From Frateuria_A sp051900425 (GTDB lineage Bacteria > Pseudomonadota > Gammaproteobacteria > Xanthomonadales > Rhodanobacteraceae): a stretch of 64,000 nt of DNA. Every line of letters starts with the position of its first letter. Positions within the stretch are counted from its first letter, which is position 1. Below are positions 1-8,812 of this stretch, piece after piece. The position numbers were made by a program, and so were the translations under genes. Where the stretch lies: the NCBI RefSeq assembly GCF_051900425.1, contig NZ_JBHZGK010000005.1, forward strand, positions 1 to 64,000, written 5' to 3'. The notes under the pieces were generated by a model. It did no database searches. It was not told the DNA's origin and saw nothing but the letters and a program-made list of their open reading frames with translations.

Positions 1-32
1 GGCGCTGCGACCGGCGTGCCGGTCGCAGCGCC
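1..32. repeat. Perfect 14-bp-arm palindrome upstream of the pilus chaperone
   Basis: Two perfectly complementary 14-base arms around a 4-base loop. It lies between the preceding gene, outside the window, and the chaperone start, so it may be a stem-loop inside the pilus transcript that limits read-through or protects the upstream mRNA. There is no T-tract, so it is not a convincing intrinsic terminator. Confidence 0.6.
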
Positions 33-71
33 CTCCGGTAGCTGCAGCGCCCCGCTTTCCCGGAACACCTC

Positions 72-815
72 ATGAAAAGCCTGCTCTGCGCAGTCGGCGC
101 AGCCTTGATTGCGTTTTCCCTGGGCGCCGCTCCCGCCCGTGCCAGCGTCGTCATCGCCGGCACCCGCGTCGTGTTTCCCGCCGCCAACGGCGAAGTCACC
201 GTGCGCCTGAGCAACGAGGGCGAGCAGCCGGCGCTGGTCGAGGCCTGGATCGACGACGGCGACCCCTCCTCCACGCCGGACACCGCCAAGGTGCCCTTCG
301 TGGTGACGCCTCCGCTGGTGCGCATGAACGCCGGCAAGGGCCAGAGCCTGCGCATCGTCTATACCGGGCAGCCGTTGCCGAAGGACCGCGAGTCGTTGTT
401 CTGGCTGAACGTGCTCGAGATCCCGCCCAAGCCATCGGCGCGACCCGGCGAGCAGCAGAACACGCTGCAGTTCGCCGTGCGCTCGCGGCTGAAGCTGTTC
501 TTCCGTCCCGCCGGGCTGGAGGGCGATCTCGCCACTGCCGCGCGTCAGGTCACCTGGGCAGTGGTGGCGGACGGCGCCGGGTACGCCCTGGAGGCGCATA
601 ACGCCTCGCCCTACCACATCACCTTCAGCAAGATTTCGCTGGGCGCGGACGGCAAGGCCTATGCGGTGCAGAGCGGGATGGTCGCGCCGCAGGCGTCGCT
701 GCGCCTGCCGGTCGCGGGCCTTGGCCATGCACCGCCCGCGGGATCCACCGTGGACTACACGGTGATCAACGACTTCGGCGCAGCGGCGCCCTACCAGGGC
801 GCGCTCTCGCCGTGA
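72..815 (+). CDS. Periplasmic pilus assembly chaperone (PapD/CsuC family)
   Basis: Periplasmic chaperone that caps pilin subunits and hands them to the outer-membrane usher. The 247-residue protein starts with a signal peptide (hydrophobic core near residues 5-20, likely cut after APARA). An immunoglobulin-like PapD N-domain follows: SVVIAGTRVVFPA, then LSNEGEQPALVEAWID, and RESLFWLNVLEIPP, the family signature around residues 105-120. Length is normal for the family. The stop overlaps the usher start by four bases, so translation is probably coupled. The order chaperone-usher-adhesin matches Csu-type pili; the major subunit genes should lie just before the window. Confidence 0.93.
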   Translation: MKSLLCAVGAALIAFSLGAAPARASVVIAGTRVVFPAANGEVTVRLSNEGEQPALVEAWIDDGDPSSTPDTAKVPFVVTPPLVRMNAGKGQSLRIVYTGQPLPKDRESLFWLNVLEIPPKPSARPGEQQNTLQFAVRSRLKLFFRPAGLEGDLATAARQVTWAVVADGAGYALEAHNASPYHITFSKISLGADGKAYAVQSGMVAPQASLRLPVAGLGHAPPAGSTVDYTVINDFGAAAPYQGALSP

Positions 816-3583
816 GCCGCGCGCGCGCCAGCGCCTGGGCGGCAGCGACGCGCAGGCAGCAGGCGCGCCGGCGGCTGCTGTCGGCCGTGATCGGCCTGGC
901 GTTGTGCGGCATGGCGGGCGAGGCGGCTTGCGCCAGCGCCGTCGCTGCGGTCGATGCCTCCGCCCCGGCGGCCGATGCACTCGATGCGAGCTTCGATCGC
1001 ACGATGCTTTCCGGCGCCGGCCAGAACACGACCGACCTGTCGCGCTTCGAGCGCGGCGATTTCGTGCCTTCGGGCACGTACAGCGTCGACATCTACCTGA
1101 ACGAGCGCCCGGTCGGCCGCAGCGAAGTACGCTTCGCCGCCCCCTCCCAAGACGCCAGCGCGACGCCGTGCGTGACCGGTGCGCTGCTCGACACGCTGGG
1201 CCTGCATCCGTCCAACCTGTCGGCGCAGGCTAGCGCCCAGCTTTCCGATGCCGCGGCCTGCGTCGGCATCGAACAGCTCATCCCCGGCGCCAGCATGGCA
1301 TTCGACATGCCCGACCTGCGCCTGGACACGAGCGTGCCGCAGGCCTTCCTCGGCCAGATGGCGCGTGGCTACGTCGACCCCAAGTACTGGGATTCGGGCG
1401 TCACTGCCGGGCTGCTCAACTACAATTTCAACGCTTATCGCACCACCAGCCAGGGGCTGGCGCAGACCTCGGCCTACCTGGGCCTCAACGCCGGCCTCAA
1501 CCTGGGCCGCTGGCATCTACGCAACGACTCGTCGATGACCTGGCAATCGGCCGTCGGCGGCACGCGCGCCAACCGCCACTGGCAGAACGTGGCCACCTAC
1601 GCCCAGCGCGACCTGCCCGCCATCCGGGCGCAGCTGACCCTCGGCGATTCGTGGACCAGCGGCGAGGTGTTCGACAGCATCGGCGTGCGCGGCATCCAGC
1701 TGGCCACCGACGACCGCATGCTGCCGCAATCCCTGCGCGGCTACGCGCCAACCGTACGCGGCGTCGCCGACAGCAACGCCAAGGTGACCGTGCGCCAGAA
1801 CGGCATGGTGATCTACCAGACGACGGTGGCGCCCGGCCCGTTCGTCATCAACGATCTCTACGCCACCGGCTATGGCGGCGATCTGGAAGTGAGCGTGTCC
1901 GAGGCCAACGGCCGCGTGCACACCTTCGCGGTGCCCTACGCCTCGGTACCGCAATTGCTGCGCGCCGGCGCCACCCGCTTCAGCGTGGCGGCCGGCCAGT
2001 TGCGCGACCTGTCGATCGAGCACGAACCGGCGCTGCTCCAGGCCACGGTGCAGCACGGCTTCAACAATCTGTTGACCGGCTACGCCGGCGTGGCCGGTTC
2101 GCAAGGCTACGCGACGGCCTTGCTGGGCAGCGCGCTGAACACGCGCTACGGCGCCTTCGCCATGGACGTGTCCACTGCCCGCACGCGCATCCCCGGCGTG
2201 GACAACCTTTCGGGCCAGAGCGTGCGCCTGAGCTACAGCAAGATGCTGGCGCAGACCGGCACCTCGCTGACCGTGGCCGCCTACCGCTACTCGACCAGCG
2301 GCTATCTCGCCCTGGACGACGCCGCGCGGGCGCGCGACTACGCGCGCCGCGGACTACCCGTGTTCGCCGCCGACCCGGTGCTGCCGCAGACCATCAACGG
2401 CGTGCCGGTGTCGGAGCTGCTCACGCCCGGGCAGCTTGCCGCGCTGAACGGCAACGCCGGCTTCGAGGCGCTGCTGCAGGTGGGCGCGGGCATCGACCGC
2501 CAGCGCAACAATTTCAGCATCACACTCAATCAGCAGCTGGGCTCGCGCGGCGGTTCGTTCTACGTGAACGGGTCCGCGCGCGACTACTGGAACCGGCCTG
2601 GCACCGACACGCAGTTCCAGCTCGGCTACAACAACTCGCTGGGCCGCATGACCTACAACCTTTCGGCCAGCCGCGAGCGTGACCTGTTCGGCCGCAGCGA
2701 GAACCGCTACATGGCCTCGCTGACGATCCCGCTGGGCGACAGCGCGCACGCGCCGGTGTTCACCGGCGCGCTCACCCGCGACAGCAACGGCGGCATGCAG
2801 GAGCAGGCCACGGTCAACGGCACCGCCGGGGTCGACGACCGGTTCAGCTATGGCGCGACCGCCGCCCACGACAACAGTGGCGTCTCCGGCAGCACGGGCA
2901 GTCTCACCGGCGGCTACCGCGGCACGCACGTGCAGCTCAACGCCAGCGTCGGCGCGGGCAGCGGCTATTCGCAGTCGGCGCTGAACGTGGCCGGCGGCAT
3001 CGTGGCCCATCCCGGCGGCATCATCTTCGGCCAGTCGCTCGGGGATACCGTCGCGATCGTCAGGGCCCCGGACGCGGCCGGCGCACGCATCGGCAATGCG
3101 GCGGGCGTGCGCGTGGGGAACGACGGCTATGCGCTGATTCCCTACCTCACCCCTTACGTGCTCAATACGGTCACGATCGATCCGACCGGCCTGTCGCTGG
3201 ACGTCCAGCTGGACAACACCAGCGCGCAGGTGGCGCCGCGCGCCGGCGCGGTGGTGATGGTGAACTTCAAGAGCGAGAGTGGCCGCTTCATGCTGATCCA
3301 GACGCACCTGGACGATGGCAGCACCCTGCCGTTCGGCGCGGAGGTGATGAACGAACAGGGCCGGGTGATCGGCGTGGTCGGCCAGGCCGGCCGGATCATG
3401 GTGCGGGTTGCCCGGGATGCCGGGCGCATCAGCGTGCAGTGGCAGGACAACGACGCCACCCGCACCTGCTCGCTTCCCTACAAGCTGTCGCCCGCCGGCA
3501 AGGACCGGCACGGCATCGAGCAGATCGAAGCGACCTGCAGGCAGCCGGATTCGGTGGCCGTGGTCGGCAGGAGTGGAACATGA
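812..3583 (+). CDS. Outer-membrane fimbrial usher (FimD/CsuD family)
   Basis: Outer-membrane pore and assembly platform for chaperone-usher pili, 923 residues, within the usual range. A GTG start overlaps the chaperone stop. A long basic N-terminus precedes a hydrophobic signal segment (about residues 22-40). The periplasmic N-domain (SFDRTMLSG, FERGDFVPSGTYSVDIYLNE) comes next, then the beta-barrel with the plug region (VRQNGMVIYQTTVAPGPFVINDL), and C-terminal domains with a late cysteine (RTCSLPY). The sequence reads through without interruption. The last codons overlap the adhesin start (ATGA), continuing the tightly coupled operon. Confidence 0.95.
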   Translation: MSRARASAWAAATRRQQARRRLLSAVIGLALCGMAGEAACASAVAAVDASAPAADALDASFDRTMLSGAGQNTTDLSRFERGDFVPSGTYSVDIYLNERPVGRSEVRFAAPSQDASATPCVTGALLDTLGLHPSNLSAQASAQLSDAAACVGIEQLIPGASMAFDMPDLRLDTSVPQAFLGQMARGYVDPKYWDSGVTAGLLNYNFNAYRTTSQGLAQTSAYLGLNAGLNLGRWHLRNDSSMTWQSAVGGTRANRHWQNVATYAQRDLPAIRAQLTLGDSWTSGEVFDSIGVRGIQLATDDRMLPQSLRGYAPTVRGVADSNAKVTVRQNGMVIYQTTVAPGPFVINDLYATGYGGDLEVSVSEANGRVHTFAVPYASVPQLLRAGATRFSVAAGQLRDLSIEHEPALLQATVQHGFNNLLTGYAGVAGSQGYATALLGSALNTRYGAFAMDVSTARTRIPGVDNLSGQSVRLSYSKMLAQTGTSLTVAAYRYSTSGYLALDDAARARDYARRGLPVFAADPVLPQTINGVPVSELLTPGQLAALNGNAGFEALLQVGAGIDRQRNNFSITLNQQLGSRGGSFYVNGSARDYWNRPGTDTQFQLGYNNSLGRMTYNLSASRERDLFGRSENRYMASLTIPLGDSAHAPVFTGALTRDSNGGMQEQATVNGTAGVDDRFSYGATAAHDNSGVSGSTGSLTGGYRGTHVQLNASVGAGSGYSQSALNVAGGIVAHPGGIIFGQSLGDTVAIVRAPDAAGARIGNAAGVRVGNDGYALIPYLTPYVLNTVTIDPTGLSLDVQLDNTSAQVAPRAGAVVMVNFKSESGRFMLIQTHLDDGSTLPFGAEVMNEQGRVIGVVGQAGRIMVRVARDAGRISVQWQDNDATRTCSLPYKLSPAGKDRHGIEQIEATCRQPDSVAVVGRSGT

Positions 3584-4506
3584 TGCGTGCCGTTTTTCTA
3601 TGGATGGTACTCGCCCTTTCCGCGCTAGTTCCGTTCGCCAGCCGTGCGGATTGCCAGTTTCTTTCAGGGTCAACCTCCACAGTGTCATTCACCGTGGATC
3701 CTGTCTCGCTTGCAGCCAATACACCCAATGGCACTGTTATTGGGAGGTCTTCCGAGGTCACGCCACCCAATCCGCCGAGTCTCATTTGTGGACCATTCCT
3801 GCGAGGCGAGCAGGTAACGTTCGGCATAGTCAATGCCCGGGGCAGCTATTTGGCCGACAAGTACACCTTCGAAACCGGCACGCCGGGCATCGGCTATCGA
3901 ATTACCCACCCAACCGACTATCTGACCGCTTACCCTTTCAACCAACAGAATCTCTGGATAAGCACCTTCAACGTGCCATCCACGCTGGAGCTGGTGAAGA
4001 CCGGGGCCATCCAACCGGGGGTGCTCACCGCAGGCAAGCTCGCGGACTGGAGGTGGGACACGTTGGCCCCCGAAACATTCGTGCTAGGCGCTCCTGTCAC
4101 GATCACGGCACCGACATGCGCCCTGGTGGCAGATCCGCTCAACGTCACCCTGCCCTCGGTAACCACCAGCGCCTTCACCGGCATCGGCTCGACCTCGGGC
4201 ACCACGCCCTTCCAGATCAACCTGGCCTGCCCGGCGGGCGTTTCGGTGACCAAGATCACCATGCACACGGCGTTCCCCGCCAGCTACCCGGGGGTGGTGC
4301 GGCCGGCCGGCGCGGGCTATGCCGCGGGGATCGGCGTGCGGGTGCTGGACGGCAACATGAACCCGGTGGCCTTCGAGACGCAGACGGCGCTCACGCCCAA
4401 CGCGACCACCACGATCCCGTACTACGCGCAGTATTTCCAGACGGCCGCGGGCGTCACCGGCGGCAACGTCAAGGCCACGGTGACCTTCGACATCTTCTAC
4501 CAGTAG
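3580..4506 (+). CDS. Pilus tip adhesin with two spore-coat-U (SCPU) domains (CsuE-like)
   Basis: Predicted tip subunit of the Csu-type pilus, 308 residues. The start chosen is the ATG overlapping the usher stop; it gives a clear signal peptide (MMRAVFLWMVLALSALVPFA, cleavage near SRA). Mature protein begins DCQFLSG. It has an N-terminal domain (about 24-165) and a C-terminal SCPU domain (about 170-308: ITAPTCALV ... VTFDIFYQ), a layout known for Csu tip adhesins. Base composition differs between the halves: G+C is 28/60 at 3901-3960 but 41/60 at 4141-4200, so the N-terminal binding domain may have a different origin. Confidence 0.85.
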   Translation: MMRAVFLWMVLALSALVPFASRADCQFLSGSTSTVSFTVDPVSLAANTPNGTVIGRSSEVTPPNPPSLICGPFLRGEQVTFGIVNARGSYLADKYTFETGTPGIGYRITHPTDYLTAYPFNQQNLWISTFNVPSTLELVKTGAIQPGVLTAGKLADWRWDTLAPETFVLGAPVTITAPTCALVADPLNVTLPSVTTSAFTGIGSTSGTTPFQINLACPAGVSVTKITMHTAFPASYPGVVRPAGAGYAAGIGVRVLDGNMNPVAFETQTALTPNATTTIPYYAQYFQTAAGVTGGNVKATVTFDIFYQ

Positions 4507-4522
4507 CCCGCAGTCCGGGGCA

Positions 4523-4873
4523 TTACTCGTAGGTGCGGACCACCAGCCTGGCCTGCTTCCCGTCGCCCGCGGGGCTGGCGTAGCTGGCGAAATAGCCGAG
4601 CAGGCGGTCATTGGCGATCACCGCCGCATCCAGTTCGAACACCGTGCGGGAGTAGGAGCGGGCGGTGTCGCCGGGTGTCTGGCCGCAGGTATGGCGGGTG
4701 GACGAGCCTTCGGCGGGCTGGCCCTGGCCGCTCAGGTCGGTGGCCAGGGTACTGACCGAACAGGTCGGCTCGACCACTGCCCCGGCAAAGTCGATGCGCC
4801 CGCCGCCGGCCCACGCGCCGGACGCCGCAAGGGCGCACACCGAGCCAATCAACCAACGAAGCGAACCGCGCAT
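4523..4873 (-). CDS. Small secreted pilin-like protein
   Basis: A 116-residue secreted protein. The start at 4873 gives a signal peptide (MRGSLRWLIGSVCALAASG-AWA) and has a GAGGAT ribosome-binding site about five bases upstream; a longer reading to 4984 lacks these. The mature start GGGRIDFAGAVVEPTCSV resembles the N-terminus of type 1 pilins, and two cysteines (PTCSV and HTCGQ) could form the usual disulfide. It is shorter than a normal pilin (about 150) and ends LVVRTYE. It converges on the adhesin gene with 16 bases between stops. Function beyond a pilin-like secreted protein is unknown. Confidence 0.7.
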   Translation of the reverse strand: MRGSLRWLIGSVCALAASGAWAGGGRIDFAGAVVEPTCSVSTLATDLSGQGQPAEGSSTRHTCGQTPGDTARSYSRTVFELDAAVIANDRLLGYFASYASPAGDGKQARLVVRTYE

Positions 4874-5161
4874 GAGCCATCCTCGCGGCACGCACAGACG
4901 CGTGCCTGAAAGTGCTTTCGGCACGGCACCGACGGCCTTGATGGCACGCGACGGACTTTCCTCCGAAAGCGCGAACCCCGTCACATTTTTGACGGGCCCG
5001 GGTTCGGGGGACGGTTTAGCGCAAGGGGGGTGAGCAGCGCGCCTGCGCTGGCGGGGTACTTATCGACGCGCGAACCACAAACTTGAAGACGGCGTGGTTG
5101 GCGCGTCCCTCACGCCATGCGCGGGGGCCCGTACGAGGGCTCCTGCACATACGGCCCAGGC
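4874..5161 (-). other. Structured leader region of the pilin-like gene
   Basis: 288 bases without a gene. Read on the minus strand it contains a 7-bp stem-loop at 4887-4906, 14 bases before the start codon, and another 7-bp stem at 4977-4996 with an A-rich loop. These could control translation of the pilin-like gene. I could not match it to a known riboswitch; it lacks the conserved core of c-di-GMP aptamers. The rest (5006-5161) shows nothing I can assign. Confidence 0.3.
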
Positions 5162-5908
5162 TCAGCGCGAGGAGATGTACTTCTCGCGGCGGATCTGCGC
5201 GACCGGGAGGCCGTATTCCTTGAGCGCACTGAAAGCGGCATCGACCATGTTGGGGTTGCCGCACAGGTAGGCGATGTCGCGGTCGGCGTGCGGGGCCAGC
5301 TCGGCCAGGACGGTCTGCACGTGGCCACTGCGGTCGTGCGGACGGGGCACGGCGCGGGGCTGGCGGCTCAGGCACCCGTGGAAGGTGAAGCCGGGGTTTT
5401 CCTTCGCGAAGGCCTCGAATTCCTCGCCGTAGAGCAGCTCTTCTTCGTTGCGGGCGCCGTAGAGCAGCACCACCTCGCGGTCCCCCTTGGCGAGCAGTTG
5501 GCGGATCAGCGGCAGCATGGCGCGGTAGGGCGTGACGCCGGTGCCGGTGGCCAGCAGCAGGTAGCGCGGATGGGTGTCCCCCGGCTGCAGGCAGAAGCGG
5601 CCGTAGGGGCCGCTGGCCTCGATCGTTTCGCCCGGCTGCAGGTTGCCCAGCAACTTGGTGGCCGCGCCGCCCTCGACGTAGCTGACCGCGATCTCGATGC
5701 GCATGACCGGTGCGCTGCCGTCGCCCACGGTCGCGACCGAATAGCTGCGCTTGGTCGCCGTGCCGTCCTCGTAGTGGAAGTGGACCTGCAGGAACTGCCC
5801 GGGCTGGAAGGCCAGCGGCTGCCCGTCGGCGCGCTCGAACACCAGGTGGCGCACGCTGGGGGCGAGCATGAAGCTGTCGACGAGGCGGAGGGTGAAGTGG
5901 TCGGCCAT
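5162..5908 (-). CDS. fpr: Ferredoxin/flavodoxin-NADP+ reductase
   Basis: FAD enzyme moving electrons between NADPH and ferredoxin or flavodoxin in the cytoplasm. The 248-residue length is typical of bacterial Fpr. Motifs in order: FAD-binding RSYSVATVG (about residue 54), GPYGRFCL (about 100), NADP-binding LLATGTGVTPYRAML (about 115-130), and YLCGNPNMVDAAF (about 215). The C-terminus (KYISSR) is short, as in proteobacterial enzymes. Divergently transcribed from the ABC transporter genes; no operon partner. Confidence 0.93.
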   Translation of the reverse strand: MADHFTLRLVDSFMLAPSVRHLVFERADGQPLAFQPGQFLQVHFHYEDGTATKRSYSVATVGDGSAPVMRIEIAVSYVEGGAATKLLGNLQPGETIEASGPYGRFCLQPGDTHPRYLLLATGTGVTPYRAMLPLIRQLLAKGDREVVLLYGARNEEELLYGEEFEAFAKENPGFTFHGCLSRQPRAVPRPHDRSGHVQTVLAELAPHADRDIAYLCGNPNMVDAAFSALKEYGLPVAQIRREKYISSR

Positions 5909-5965
5909 GGGATTCCGGAGCGCGGGGCACGCCCGGCGTGAGCGGGCGGCAGGTAAACGGCCCCG

Positions 5966-5971
5966 TATAAT
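5966..5971 (+). promoter_or_regulatory. Consensus -10 box upstream of the ABC exporter
   Basis: A perfect TATAAT lies 27 bases before the ATP-binding-protein ATG. I do not see a good -35 at the expected place (about 5943-5948), so this is a -10-only call. Confidence 0.5.
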
Positions 5972-5998
5972 AAAGGGCTGGCCCCCACGGTGCAGCCC

Positions 5999-6946
<948 letters not shown>

Positions 6947-6980
6947 CGGCGCGGCGCCGGATGCCGGTCCATTCACCCCG

Positions 6981-6998
6981 GCCCCCTCGCGAGGGGGC
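6981..6998 (+). other. Perfect 18-base palindrome between the two ABC transporter genes
   Basis: GCCCCCTCGCGAGGGGGC is fully self-complementary and lies in the 74-base gap between ATPase and permease. It could lower permease expression or stabilise the upstream message. No T-run follows. Confidence 0.45.
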
Positions 6999-7020
6999 TC
7001 CATGCACAAGCGAGCCTGAC

Positions 7021-7800
7021 ATGAGCAACGCCTCGGCCAACCTGGTCGCCCTGAACACCATCGTGCGCCGCGAGATCGTGCGCATCATGCGCATCTGGAC
7101 GCAGACCCTGATCCCGCCGGCGATCACGATGACGCTCTACTTCGTCATCTTCGGCAAGCTGATCGGCAGCCGCATCGGCACCATCCAGGGCGGTTTCACC
7201 TACATGCAGTACATCGTGCCGGGGCTGGTGATGATGAGCATCATCACCAACAGCTACGGCAACATTTCCAGCTCCTTCTTCGGCGCCAAGTTCAGCCGCG
7301 CGGTGGAGGAGATGCTGGTCTCGCCGATGCCCAACTGGGTGATCCTGCTCGGCTACGTCACCGGCGCGGTGACGCGCGGCCTGGTGGTCGGCGCGCTGGT
7401 GCTGATGATCGCGCTGTTCTTCACCTCGCTGCACATCGCGCACCCGCTGGTCACCTTCTTCTCGGTGCTGCTGGGCGCGACGATCTTCTCGCTGGCCGGC
7501 TTCGTCAACGCGGTCTACGCCAAGAAGTTCGACGACATCGCGCTGGTACCGACCTTCGTGCTGACCCCGCTCACCTACCTCGGCGGCGTGTTCTATTCGG
7601 TCAACATGCTGGGCGAGCCGTGGCAGGCGATCTCGCGCGCCAACCCGATCCTGTACATGGTCAACGCGTTCCGCTTCGGCGTGCTGGGCATCAGCGACGT
7701 GCACATCGGCGTGGCGTTCGTGGTGATGCTGGCGTTCGTCGCCGGGCTTTCGATCGTGGCGCTGCAGCTGCTCAAGCGCGGCGTGGGCCTGCGTTCCTGA
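7021..7800 (+). CDS. ABC-2 type exporter permease (YadH-like)
   Basis: Membrane partner of the preceding ATPase. 259 residues, start MSNASANLVALN; the frame is open further upstream but that part is antisense-like filler. Six hydrophobic segments typical of ABC-2 permeases are visible: ITMTLYFVIFGKLIG, MQYIVPGLVMMSII, VTGAVTRGLVVGALVLMIALFF, VTFFSVLLGATIFSLAGFV, VPTFVLTPLTYLGGVFYSV and VAFVVMLAFVAGLSIVALQLL. The cargo of YadGH-type exporters is not established. rluF starts ten bases after its stop, so co-transcription is likely. Confidence 0.92.
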   Translation: MSNASANLVALNTIVRREIVRIMRIWTQTLIPPAITMTLYFVIFGKLIGSRIGTIQGGFTYMQYIVPGLVMMSIITNSYGNISSSFFGAKFSRAVEEMLVSPMPNWVILLGYVTGAVTRGLVVGALVLMIALFFTSLHIAHPLVTFFSVLLGATIFSLAGFVNAVYAKKFDDIALVPTFVLTPLTYLGGVFYSVNMLGEPWQAISRANPILYMVNAFRFGVLGISDVHIGVAFVVMLAFVAGLSIVALQLLKRGVGLRS

Positions 7801-7810
7801 CCGGCCTGCG

Positions 7811-8530
7811 ATGCGCGTCAACAAGTACATCAGCGAGGCCGGCCTGTGCTCGCGCCGCGAGGCCGACGAGTGGCTCATTGCCGGGCGCGTCACCATCAAC
7901 GGCGAGGTGGTCGGCACCGGCGCCAAGGCGCTGGAAGGCGACGAGGTGCGCGTCGACGGCGAGCTGGTGCGCATGCGCGTGCTGGCCGCCACGCCGTCGG
8001 CGAAGAAGGCCACCTACATCGCGCTCAACAAGCCGGTCGGCATCACCTGCACCACCGACCAGAGCGTGGCCGGCAACATCGTCGATTTCGTCGACCACCG
8101 CGAGCGCGTGTTCCCGGTCGGGCGGCTGGACAAGGATTCCGAAGGGCTGATCCTGCTGACCAGCAACGGCGACATCGTCAACGAGATCCTGCGTGCGGAG
8201 AACCGCCACGAGAAGGAATACCTGGTCGCCGTGAACAAGCCGGTGACCGACGCCTTCCTCGCCGGGATGGCGCGCGGCGTGCGCATCCACGGCCAGATGA
8301 CGCTGCCGTGCAAGGTACGCAAGATCGCGAGATTCGGCTTCGGCATCGTGCTTACGCAGGGGCTGAACCGGCAGATCCGCCTGATGGCTGCGGCCTTCGA
8401 CTACCGCGTGACCCAGTTGCGCCGCGTGCGCATCGACAACGTACGGCTGGGGCACCTGCGGCCGGGGCAGTGGCGCAACCTCACCGATGCGGAGCTGAAG
8501 GGCCTGCTGCCTGGCCGCACGCAGTGGTGA
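7811..8530 (+). CDS. rluF: 23S rRNA pseudouridine synthase RluF-like
   Basis: Isomerises uridine in 23S rRNA; E. coli RluF acts at position 2604. 239 residues. An S4 RNA-binding domain is at the start (RVNKYISEAGLCSRREADEWLIAGRVTING), then the RsuA/RluB/E/F catalytic domain with the invariant aspartate in GRLDKDSEGLILLTSNGD (about residues 107-124) and NRQIRLMAAAFDYRV near the end. It could modify a different nearby uridine, as RluE/RluB are close relatives, but the short S4-bearing architecture favours RluF. Its 3' end is duplicated downstream (see 8606-8699). Confidence 0.85.
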   Translation: MRVNKYISEAGLCSRREADEWLIAGRVTINGEVVGTGAKALEGDEVRVDGELVRMRVLAATPSAKKATYIALNKPVGITCTTDQSVAGNIVDFVDHRERVFPVGRLDKDSEGLILLTSNGDIVNEILRAENRHEKEYLVAVNKPVTDAFLAGMARGVRIHGQMTLPCKVRKIARFGFGIVLTQGLNRQIRLMAAAFDYRVTQLRRVRIDNVRLGHLRPGQWRNLTDAELKGLLPGRTQW

Positions 8531-8536
8531 GTGCCT

Positions 8537-8598
8537 TGTAGGAGCGCACCTGTGCGCGACCGCGGCGCATCATGGTCGCGCACAGGTGCGCTCCTACA
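8537..8598. repeat. REP-like palindrome, perfect 25-bp arms
   Basis: Begins TGTAGGAGCGCACC and ends with its exact complement; 25-base arms enclose a 12-base loop. It belongs to the TAGGAGCGC palindrome family also seen at 8705-8789, 11777-11800 (one arm) and 63568-63630. It sits between convergent genes, where it can act as a bidirectional transcript end. Confidence 0.85.
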
Positions 8599-8605
8599 GA
8601 AAACT

Positions 8606-8699
8606 CAGCGCTTCACCTGGCCACCCCGGAAGCGGCAGTGGCGCAATCTCACCGATGCGGAGCTAAAGGATCTGTTGCCTGGCAGCACGCAGTGGTGAG
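8606..8699. repeat. Duplicated gene ends: copy of regulator 3' end fused to copy of rluF 3' end
   Basis: 8634-8699 matches the last coding bases of rluF (8466-8531) at 60 of 66 positions. 8606-8638 matches the 3' end of the convergent regulator gene (8814-8846) at 28 of 33. The two copies meet at the shared bases GGCAG. The simplest history is a tandem duplication of the unit rluF-end/REP/regulator-end, followed by divergence. Neither copy has a start codon, so they are non-coding remnants. Confidence 0.8.
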
Positions 8700-8704
8700 C
8701 TATC

Positions 8705-8789
8705 TGTAGGAGCGTCCTTGGGCGCGACCGCGATGCCCCGTGAGGCGCGTACGCCCGCCCGTCCGGTCGCGCCCAAGTGCGCTCCTACA
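8705..8789. repeat. REP-like palindrome, second copy with longer loop
   Basis: Starts TGTAGGAGCGTCC and ends GTGCGCTCCTACA; arms of about 25 bases with a few mismatches and a loop of about 35. It is the diverged twin of the palindrome at 8537-8598, produced by the same local tandem duplication. Confidence 0.8.
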
Positions 8790-8812
8790 AAAACCGAGGC
8801 CTTCGAGCGGCG

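Noticed and set aside
4952..4964. GGAGGAAAGTCCG on the minus strand, the P4 motif of RNase P RNA
   Set aside because: The rest of the RNase P core (the downstream CAGGG and the 3' ACAGA partner) is missing and the space is too short; a chance 13-base match.
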